Shown here one piece after another: positions 21,371 to 30,096 of a stretch of DNA of 64,000 nt. Where the stretch lies: contig JASAND010010780.1 in the NCBI GenBank assembly GCA_030248195.1, forward strand, positions 1 through 64,000, given 5' to 3'. The stretch comes from Trissonchulus latispiculum. Its lineage: Eukaryota > Nematoda > Enoplea > Enoplida > Ironidae. The notes beneath the pieces are model-generated. The model ran no database searches. It had not been told where the DNA came from and saw only the letters and a list, made by a program, of their open reading frames with translations. Each line of letters starts with the position of its first letter. Within the stretch, counting starts at the first letter, position 1. Made by a program: the position numbers and the translations under genes.

Positions 21371-23542
21371 TTGTTTAGTCGTGATGACCATCCGGCACTG
21401 ATGTACTCCAGAACAGAAGTTAACTACCTTGGTCATGTAATTGATGCTAATGGTATACGTCCGTCTAAAAAGAAACAAGACGCAATGTTAAAAGCATCAG
21501 ACCCTTCGTGTCTACAACAGCTCGTTTCGTTTCTGGGCTTAGTCAACTATTACCGAAACTTCATTCCAAATCTGTCTACTATCACCGCTCCACTGAATCA
21601 GCTACGACGTAAAGGTGCCAAATGGATCTGGAACGAAGAATGCCATGAAGCTTTTCAAAGTATCAAGGAAACATTATCTGGTCCAAAAACCCTGGCCCAT
21701 TACAACCCATCGCTACCGTTATTGTTAGCTTGTGACGCGTCTCCATTCGGAATTGGAGCTGTAATTTCACACCGATACGAAAATGGAACAGAACGCCCTA
21801 TATCTTTTGCCTCCCTTTCTCTTTCTGATTGCGGAACGGAATTATTCACAAATTGAGAAGGAGGGTCTGTCCATAGTATTCGGATTAAAGAAATTTCATC
21901 AATATGTCTATGGCCGAACATTTGATTTGATAACGGATCACAAACCTCTAACTAACATTTTTCATCCCTCTGCAGCTACAAAAACAGCTATGGGCAGACT
22001 ACAACGATGGTCTCTGTTTGTGAAGTCGCATTCTTACCGCATTCTCTATGAAGTCCGAGCTGCACTCTAACGCAGACCTTCTATCTCGCTCCCACTAGCG
22101 ACTAACACAGACGTAAACACTGACGATGTTGAAGTTAACACTATCTATGCCGACAAATTGAATCAACTACCGATTCATCGTGAAGATGTCAAAAAAAGCT
22201 TCTGAAAAAGAATTGGATCTGAAAAGGGTAGCCACTTATGTAAGAAACGGATGGCCCTGCAGATTAAACTCTGCCGAGAAATCCTTGACTCCATACTTCC
22301 GCAAACGCCATGAACTATCTATTCACGATGGGTGCTTGCTCTGGGATTCAGGGGTCATCATACCAACTCCTCTCCGAGGATTGGTGCTCAGTGAACTCCA
22401 TGACACTCATCAGGGAGTATCACTGATGAAATCCCTGGCAAGAATGCATGTTTAGTGGCCAGGTATTTCAAGAGACATTGAAGAAATTGGGAAGTCCTGT
22501 GGTCTTTGTGCTCAATACCAAAATATGCCTCCTAAGGACTTGACAAGTAGCTGGAAAACTCCTTCTGTGCCTTGGGATCGTGTCCATGTTGACTTTCCTG
22601 GACCGTTTCTAGGAAGAATGTGGCTTGTAGTTGTGGATAGCTATTCAAAGTGGCCTGATGTATTCGAAATGACGACTACGACAGCAAGTAACACTGTTCA
22701 AGTCCTGCGCAGTCTGATGGCACAAAGAGGTATACCGAGGATTCTGGTTAGTGACAATGGGCCCCAATTTTCTTCTTCTGAATTTAACCTATTTTGTGAA
22801 CATAATGGAATAGATCATCGCTTCAGTCCACCTTATCACCCATCCTCCAACGGCGAGGCGGAGCGTTTTGTTCAAACGTTTAAGCAACGGATGCGGCGGC
22901 TGAATCATATGACCACGAACAACATTTCTCGAGAAGTATTCCTTCTGGCATGCCGGTGGTAACGGTGTGAGGAGTCGTTCGGTATGCCATTCCTTATGGC
23001 ATACCGAACGACTCCTCACACCGTTACAGGGGTTACTCCAGCCTTCCGAATGTTTGGGCGTGAGCTTGTCACAAAGTTCACTTTGCTGAGACTTAACAAA
23101 AAAAACTTCACCAGCTGCAGAACCCGACTTTATGCCTAACGACAAGGTCTGGGCTAGGTGTTACACGGGAAAGAAGAAGTGGCTTCCTGGGGTAGTTCTT
23201 GCGGCAAAAGGGTCCTTCATGTATACTGTCAAATTACTGGATGGACGATGTTGGGTGCGTCACAAAGATCAACTAACCAATCGGATCCTTCACAAAGTAT
23301 CGCCTAACGACAAAGAAACATTTGATGATGGCTTTATGTTGGTAGGATCGCATGTTTCCAATGTTCATCCAGAGATCCACCCAGCGCCTGCCGAGCCTGG
23401 GCTGCTACTCGAACCCGAATTCGAGCAGGCTCCTCAGCACCCGGATGACATTCCTCGGCAACGGCGGTCGCAACGCAATCGGCAGCCGCCACTACGCTAC
23501 AACCCTGCCACTAGATTGTATGAACGTCGGGTCTACGATTAG
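21371..23542 (+). pseudogene. Gypsy pol remnant: RT thumb, RNase H, integrase, C-terminal domain
   Basis: Order: RT thumb (YLGHVIDANGIRP, FLGLVNYYRNFIP); RNase H with CDASPFGIGAV, EKEGLS and TDHKPL; HHCC (ELHDTHQG, CGLC); rve core (VDFPGPFLGRMW, VSDNGPQF, NGEAERF with the catalytic Glu kept); tail (KWLPGVV, WVRHKDQL, RYNPATRLYERR). Damage: frameshift near 21840 inside RNase H, a break near 22070, TAG at 22453 inside the zinc domain, and a foldback insertion at 22959-23027 in the distal integrase. The YxDD part of RT is absent. Confidence 0.85.
22959..23027. repeat. Perfect 31-bp inverted repeat with 7-base loop
   Basis: Left arm 22959-22989 and right arm 22997-23027 are exact reverse complements around TTCCTTA. 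The right arm is normal integrase coding sequence, so the left arm is an inverted copy of it. Confidence 0.97.
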
Positions 23543-23558
23543 ACTCTAGAAGAGGAGG

Positions 23559-23684
23559 TGCTATAAACAAAAGCATGACTTAAAAAACAGAAACAACTGT
23601 GGGATTTTATCTGGATATTTCTTTAAGCCGTAATTAAATTGTTAGCAGTTAGATCCTCTGATTTGTGGAATAGAGGATATTTCA
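23559..23684 (+). repeat. Right LTR of the chimeric Gypsy (126 bp)
   Basis: TGCTATAAAC ... GATATTTCA, preceded by a purine tract and followed by CTAAT. Confidence 0.85.
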
Positions 23685-24521
23685 CTAATAACTAAGAGTT
23701 TGACGCTTGTCACACTTTTATTTATTATGTACTCTTGATAATAGGTAGAGCAATTATGCACTCTTGATAGAGGTCTTGCAGTGAAACAAGTTTGCAAGAT
23801 TTGTTCCTCAACACGAGGTCTTGTAATGCTTTAATAGCGAACAAAACAAAATCAACAATGGCTTTGGAAACAAAATTAGTGACTAAAACTGGCTCCCCAT
23901 TCACTCCAGTCGTCCATCCATGTCCAATGTTGGCATTCTCATCCAGGCAATTCAATCAAAGCTTCCGATGTCCTGTGGATGGATGTCCATATTTTGCCGC
24001 ACAGAATGATAACTGCAAAAAAAGTGGAGAAACTTAAGAAGCATCTCCTGAAAACACATGGTGTCAGAACGAAGAAATTGTTTTGCACTGACTGCAGAGC
24101 TGTTATTAGCACCCACTTCTCTTGTCACCGAAGTTGCATGCCAGAGGAACCAAAGTAATTTCTCCTGGTCTAAGTTAACCTTTTGTCTAAGTTCAGTTGA
24201 AATATATAAATATCTTGCCTAAATTTCCTAAATTTCCTAAATAAAAACTGTTAGATTGGCAGCTGTAATTGTATTCAAGATTTGGCTTGATTTATCAGAA
24301 TTTAAGTTAAGACAAGCGTTTGACATTCGGAGCACCTGACCTCGTGCTGCTGACAAAGATACAAAAAATGCTAAATTCTGCGTAAACCAAAATTTCTAAT
24401 GTACTGAACCAGGTCAGCGGAAAGATAGAATGCAATAGACACATAATTCTAAATGCAGGATGTTGAATATGTTTCACAATTACAGTTTCTTTATGTTTAA
24501 AACTTAAAGTTCAAGTATAAT

Positions 24522-24685
24522 TGTAGTAATGTGATTTGATCCCACTATTGGTACAATCTAAGCTAGAATGTATAATTACGATGGTACGTGCTTGCAGTAT
24601 ATAATGAGATGTTTGAGCATCAGTTGGTGTGCTGAGTTCCGGAGTAAAGACGCGTAGTTTACTGGTAGGCACGTCAGTCAAAACA
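24522..24685 (+). repeat. 5' LTR of the gag-only element
   Basis: 164 bp, nearly identical to 26392-26555. It contains GTATATAATGAG as a possible TATA region. Confidence 0.9.
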
Positions 24686-24707
24686 TTGGCGACGAGGAAC
24701 CTTGGAA

Positions 24708-26371
24708 ATGAATCCAGCTTTTGGAATTGGACCCCCTCCTTTCCTACTTTCTCTACTCCTGGCGAACCTACGGTTTCGTGGAAGGTCTGGAAGAGAACTC
24801 TGAAAAACTACCTTTGCGCCTCTGGAGCGATGGCAGCCAATTTTGGTGAACATCGTAGAGTGGCATTGTTTATCAGTCTGCTGGGTGTAGGAGGCCAGAG
24901 GATCTTCTATACATTGCCGGGGTCAGACATCGAGGAGTTGTCCCTAGCTGACGCGATCCAGCTGGCGGAAACTCATTTCTACCCTCTGACCAACACGGTG
25001 ACAAAGCGGTATCAGTTTAAACAACGTGGTCAACTTTCTGGGGAATCAACGGACAACTGGGTGGCTGAACTCAGGTCACTTCTCAGCGATTGTGATTACG
25101 GCGATCTACAGGACCAGATTCTACGCGACCAAATCGTAGAGAAGACTGCTATTCCGAGAGTTCGGGAGAGACTGTTGATGGAGACAAATCTCACTCTGGA
25201 AAAAGCTCTGGCAGTAGCACGCCAGGGGGCAGTTTCATAAAACTTCTCGAGTTGCGGAATCCGCAACTTGAGGTCTCGAGTACTCGCAACTTGACATCTC
25301 AAGTGTTGCATAAAATTTCTCAAGTTCTCAAGTTGCAAGTTCTCAAGTTGCAAGTTCTCGAGTTCTCAAGTTGCGGAAACGTTTTCACAGTGAAGTCCAG
25401 TGTGTGTTTCATAAAAGTTCTCTAGTTCTCGAGTTGCAAGTCTCGAGTAGCCTGCAAGTTCTCTGGTCAAAATTGACCAGAAAACATGCTTCTCGGGTTC
25501 TCGAGTATCTAATCAGCGACTGCTGAGTCAGCAGGCAGTCATACAGCCAGACTCGTATTGATTTTTTTCAAAAGAACCCTATGCTTTCATTCGTTATTGT
25601 CAACGCCATTATCCTGCCATTTTCTTCATGTTTGTTTAATTGCTTCATTAGATTTAATGAACATATTGAAATCTTGCTATAATTTAATTTGGGGGTAAAA
25701 ATGAAATAAAATATCCGGCAATGGAAATTTTAAAATATTGGTCAGCTTCTAAGGGCATCGGGACGAGCATGAATAGGAATAGGGCGACAAGCATTCTCCT
25801 TGTCAGTAGCTTGCAAGTTCTCGAGTTCTCGAGTTGCAAGTTCTCAAGTACTTGAACTTGAAGCCTCAAGTTCTCTAGTAGCCTTGCAAGTTGGGCCAGT
25901 TTTCCCGAGTTTGCGGAAAAACTTTATGAAACACTTGAGATCCGCACTCGAAACTTGGGACTTGCAACTTGCAACTTGAGAACTCGAGAAGTTTTATGAA
26001 ACTGCCCCCAGGTCGAATCATCGCTTACCAGTTCAAGGGTGATTCAAGGAGCCACATCTGCTGTTGGCATGGTGAATCAAGTTCAGTCTAGCCGAAAGTC
26101 ATAGGGTGTCCCCGCGGTGACCGGTCCATCAAGAGAATGTACGTCCAGCGGAACCAGACCGGAATGCTGCCGCAGTTGCTCTGGTGATCATGAAGACTCT
26201 GCTAGATGTCCGGCTGCAAAAGCCAACTGCAGCAAATGCGGGGGAATTGGTCACTACAAGAGAGTCTGTCCGACGAAGCCAACAGCCATGATCAATACTA
26301 TCACAGTTGGTCCCCAAGAAGAAAGCCATGAAGAAAACATTGGTATTATTTACTTTGTGGGGGTAATGTAG
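24708..26371 (+). pseudogene. Gypsy Gag, split by a MITE
   Basis: A likely start is ATG 24708, but the frame from there changes near the C-run at 24730. The main open frame then runs to the MITE (WKVWKRTLKNYLCASG ... ALFISLLG, a retroviral-type Gag core). After the MITE, two CCHC zinc knuckles follow (CCRSCSGDHEDSARC and CSKCGGIGHYKRVC), which bind the RNA genome in this family. MITE plus one target copy is 786 bp, a multiple of three, so the phase is kept across it. A TAG near 26101 separates core and knuckles. Confidence 0.8.
25227..26007. mobile_element. 781-bp MITE with CCAGG target duplication inside gag
   Basis: The ends are inverted: GGGCAGTTTCATAAAACTTC at the left and its reverse complement at the right, continuing into CTCGAGTT. 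CCAGG flanks both sides (25222-25226 and 26008-26012). Long stretches near both ends are built from TTCTCGAGTTGCAAG-type units in both orientations. No coding. The superfamily is not clear from a 5-bp duplication. Confidence 0.88.
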
Positions 26372-26391
26372 TCTATAAAGGGAAGTGGAAG

Positions 26392-26555
26392 TGTAGTAAT
26401 GTGATTTGATCCCACTATTGGTACAATCTAAGCTAGAATGTATAATTACGATGGTGCGTGCTTGCAGTATATAATGAGATGTTTGAGCATCAGTTAGTGT
26501 GCTGAGTTCCGGAGTAAAGACGTGTAGTTTATTGGTAGGCACGTCAGTCACAACA
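26392..26555 (+). repeat. 3' LTR of the gag-only element
   Basis: 164-bp copy of 24522-24685, followed by ATAAT. Confidence 0.9.
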
Positions 26556-27031
26556 ATAATTTGATTAAAATTTCTGTTGTACATTTTACAAGACCCGCAC
26601 TTGTTTACTGGTTTATTTTAGTTTCAGTGATTATGTGTATGACAGAAACAATGGTGCTTGTTTGATTTCCTGAACTTGTTTTATTTTAGCCGTTGTTATG
26701 TAAGCAACACGAGTTTTGAGTCACCGTTACATATGAAAATCCACAAACTGAGCCAGCATTCAGTCCTTGCCGACGTTTCTGGTGAAATCGACGAAATTAA
26801 TGTTGGCACAAAAACAATTCTAGATCTCTTTAACGAAAACCCTGAAGAATGTCTCATGGACTATTCAACTATTCAACAGTTGAGCAACCAAATGATCCAT
26901 ACCAGAGGAGATGTAGTGTCTGGGATCAGTGAAGAAACTGTTGCTAGTCGTGCCAGGTCTTTGGTAGACATTTGCGACGCTAATGGCGGAAATGCGCCAG
27001 GTGGCCATGTGGCCTTGTTGATATACCATAA

Positions 27032-27945
27032 TGCGTCTATCAAAAGATTCTGACTCCCGGCAACTGACCACAATCACGATCTTTCCACACTGGAAAATTG
27101 GACAGCAGCTTTCCACGGAGTTGAAAACAGCGGAATCCCAAACGGCAAAATCCTGTCCCAGTTGGCAGTTTCCTGGGCAAATTTCCGCAACCGCCGATGA
27201 AGAGCAACTTTCCAAGACGATTGGCAGTTTCCAAAGCAGCTTTCCGAATATGCTGCCAAAGTGCTGAATTCCATCAGGTCGACCGCTTTCCGCATGGCCT
27301 GCCAAAGTGCGACATTCCTCAGGATTAACCGCATTGCATTTTCAGCAGCTTTCCATAATACAATCACATTCTGCAAAACTCCGCAGGATCGTACAGCGCT
27401 TTGGAAGTTAAAGTCCCAAGCATTTGCTCTTAGTTTGTGAGTTAGGAAGAAACTAGAAGAAGCAAAATCTGAAATTAGGTTCTTGATTAAGTCTGGGCAG
27501 GAGTATTATAATAATTATAACAATGGTGTGCTATAGTGATTTTCATTGCTTCAATTAATTTAGTAGAATTTAATATTAACAAAAATAAACTTTAGACTAA
27601 GTTTGCAGTAGAGCCATGAATATTTAATTTGATTTTTATTTTAGAAATTAATTTCTGATGAATTAATCTAATAATTCAGATATGAAATCAGACGAATTCA
27701 GACGAACGAACTCAGACGGGTGCAAGATAACAACTTTTCTGTGTGGACACGGATACTTAACTTTCTTGTTTAATATTCAAAATTATCATTTGTAAGGGTT
27801 GCTTCAGTAACCGATTTTAGTTTTAGTTTCAGTTTCAAGAGATGGATGAAAATAGTTTCAGTTGCAGTTTTTCTCAGTCTGGAACAGAACATAGTTTCTG
27901 TTTTTCAGTTTAGATTCAGGCGGAGTTTCAGTTTAAGGTTTCAGC
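27032..27945. other. Foreign DNA between exon 2 and exon 3 of copy A
   Basis: About 0.9 kb interrupts the gene relative to copies 1 and B. The first part (27040-27380) is rich in GCAGCTTTCC and TGCCAAAGTGC-type short repeats. The last part (27800-27945) is rich in AGTTTCAG repeats. Terminal repeats were not found. Confidence 0.5.
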
Positions 27946-28182
27946 CTGTGGAACCTACGGCATATGCAAGTTTTATCAATTTCTGTCGACTTGCATATTG
28001 AGCGAATACTTCGAAAGTAATGCAGCCATTCAATTTGTAAGGGCCTATGGAAGAACAATAATAGAAGAAAACATTGGACTAACTTCAGTAGACAAGTAGG
28101 GAGGCCCAGAGGACCTGAGTACGAGGCTTGAGTCAGTGGCAGTATATTCCTAGCTGTAGTGCTAAACTTTAAGTAATACACA

Positions 28183-29189
28183 AGTAGTATAGGGAGGCCC
28201 GGAGGACCTGAATCACTGCACAGATACAGAACTGTGCAGTGTAAAGCCGTCAGCCGTAAGCCGTAAGCTGTCAGCCGGTGTGAAGGATGCTGTGTGTATC
28301 TCTATGATAAACTACTATATTGGACTTCAGTAAACGATTGCAGATACGTATTCAGTGTGTGATGTTTGGGTCCCAGCAAAATATGAGAGAAGGAGAGAAA
28401 GTCAGTGAAAGAGTAAATAAATAGTGCTAGATACTTCTAAGCTCGCCCTAAGCGATCGTTTCCTATAGCTGATAATAAAGATAACCGCCGGGCTAATTTA
28501 CTGTAGCAAACACAATTACTTGAACAGCTTACGATTGAGTACTACAAAGAACAGGAAATAAGAGAAATATATATAAGAATATATACGTACAAAGAACTCA
28601 AGGGAGGGTGCCACCCTGCTCCCAACTCAAGTACAAGGTGGATTCCCCCAAACCGTTTCCGGCCGTACAACAAACCCACAACCTGACTAACTGCCCTCAA
28701 ACTACGTTTTCAATTACTTTTATAGCCTGCAAGCCACAAACGTAGCTACTCCCAAAAAGAAACCACATTTATCAGTTTTGAATAAAGCAATATCGAAATA
28801 CTCCCAAATGGCTACTTTCATCAAAATAAAGTACATTTTGCAACACCAGCGTAAAGATAGACCAACAAGATTTTCACTGCTGCGCTGTTGCGCATGAAGT
28901 CCAGAGTTCCTCAATGGATAATATCCCACACCGGTAAGCCGTCAGCCGTAAGCCGTCAGGCGTCAGCCGTAAGCCATCAGCCGTACGCCATAATCTCGGT
29001 GAGTGCCTATGCTTACACGTTAAAGCAGAAGCAGCGTAAGCGTAAGCCGTCTGCCATAATCCCAGTGAGCGCCTATGTTTGCACACTAAAACATACGCTG
29101 CGTTAGCGTCAGCCGTCCGCCTTAAGCCGTAAGCCAGAATCGCCGCCAACGCTCATTCAGGTCCTCCGGGCCTCCCTCCCTATACTACT
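28183..29189. mobile_element. 1-kb non-autonomous DNA element with GC-rich TIRs
   Basis: Left end AGTAGTATAGGGAGGCCCGG (to GGACCTGAAT at 28213) is repeated inverted at 29155-29189, with four extra bases (GGGA) at the right. Inside are AGCCGTAAGCCGTC-type tandem repeats near both ends (28240-28280 and 28930-29130). A further partial copy of the left end lies just outside at 28094-28122. No transposase. The target duplication is not clear. Confidence 0.7.
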
Positions 29190-29560
29190 GGGGGGTAGCC
29201 AAAAGTGGTCCCCGTTTGGGGGTGGTCGCTGAATGAGGTCATAGTTTAGGGAGGGGTCGCTCAAACAAGCTAAGTTTTGCTCATTCTGATTGGCTGTTGG
29301 CGACCTCCCCCCCCCCAACCGAGACCTCTTTTTGCGATCCCCCCAAACGGGGACCCATTTTCGAATAGAACAAAAACTACCGCAATCCTTTGCTAGACTC
29401 CCCAAACGGAGGGGGGTTTCTGCAATCTGATTGGCTGTTGGCTACCCCTCCCCACCAAACGGGGACCTCTTTTTGGCTACCCCCCCCCACCAAACGGAGG
29501 GGGGATATGCGCTGTCGGTTTGGTCGACTCCCCCCCAAACGGGGGAACATTCGCGTATAG
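29190..29560. repeat. Degenerate tandem repeats of a GC-rich ~70-bp unit
   Basis: Recurring blocks CTGATTGGCTGTTGGC (29286, 29420) and CCCCAAACGGGGACC / ACCAAACGGAGGGGGG alternate with CTCTTTTTG. Related sequence (GACTGGCTGTTGACAACC) is in the palindrome arms near 47580 and 50290. Confidence 0.6.
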
Positions 29561-29636
29561 TGGGCGGAGCACGGTTACGCAATGCCAAGAAGAGAGGCCC
29601 TCTAGTGGCTTACTCTTCTTCTTAATAATAGCAATA

Positions 29637-29971
29637 GTACATAATAACTAAGAGTGTGACAAGCGTCAAGCTCTTAGTTATTAGGCTTGGGGACATGATA
29701 TGCACGATAACGGCTGACCCCCCCCCACAAACTAGACCCATCATTTCAAAGAATTTCGCACGCTATGCTTACGTTCTAAAGCTCGAAAACACAACTACTC
29801 AGTTGGTCCAATGTGCGTATGTTGCGAGCTTTAGCACACAAGCATAGCATGCGAATTTCTTTGAAGTGATGGGTCAAATTTGTGGGGGGGTCAGCCGTTG
29901 TCGTGCAGAGCATGTCCACAAGCCTAATAACTAACAGCTTGACGCTTGTCACACTCTTAGTTATTATGTAC
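29637..29971. mobile_element. Foldback MITE, unit B, intact (335 bp)
   Basis: Arms of ~150 bp, imperfect inverted repeats: GTACATAATAACTAAGAG ... GGCTTGGGGACATG at left, mirrored at right. A C-run and a G-run sit at symmetric positions. Other copies: 19590-19880 plus 23685-23732, 34114-35115, and a half copy at 10718. Confidence 0.8.
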
Positions 29972-30096
29972 TCTTGATAATAGGTAGTGCAATTATGCAC
30001 TCTTGATAGAGGTCTTGCAGTGAAACAAGTTTGCAAGATTTGTTCCTCAACACGAGGTCTTGTAATGCTTTAATAGCGAACAAAACAAAATCAACA

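Larger units (their letters stand above)
19881..23684. mobile_element. Chimeric Ty3/Gypsy insertion made of two head-to-head pol fragments
   Basis: It is flanked by CTAAT at 19876-19880 and 23685-23689; the paralogous site at ~29926 holds one uninterrupted CTAAT. The left end is a 115-bp piece of LTR (19881-19995). The right end is the full LTR (23559-23684, TG...CA) preceded by a purine-rich tract (AGAAGAGGAGG). Between them lie a reversed fragment of a different Gypsy (19996-21370) and the RT-thumb/RNase H/integrase part of the flanking element (from about 21371-21415). Gag, protease and the RT active site are missing. The order of events is discussed in the findings. Confidence 0.8.
24522..26555 (+). 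mobile_element. Gag-only LTR retroelement (Gypsy), 2034 bp
   Basis: Two 164-bp LTRs (24522-24685 and 26392-26555; TGTAGTAATG ... ACA) differ at about five positions. PBS-type TGGCGACGAGG follows the 5' LTR, and a purine tract (AAAGGGAAGTGGAAG) precedes the 3' LTR. The target duplication is ATAAT (24517-24521 and 26556-26560). The paralogous sequence near 32995-33005 keeps the single empty site. There is no pol, so it must have moved with enzymes from a related element. Confidence 0.9.
23858..28099 (+). pseudogene. C2H2 zinc-finger family gene, copy A (interrupted)
   Basis: Exon 1 (23858-24133) has an extra A in the run near 24015 compared with copy B (seven versus six), which shifts the frame, and its donor GT is changed to TT (AAGTTGC versus AAGGTGC). 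Intron 1 holds the gag-only LTR element. Exon 2 starts at 26690 after TTTTAG and is cut at 27031 in GATATACCATA by unrelated DNA. Exon 3 resumes at ~27946 and ends with TAG at 28097-28099 (IQFVRAYGRTIIEENIGLT). With a frameshift, a lost donor and an interrupted exon 2, this copy cannot make the full protein. Confidence 0.7.
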
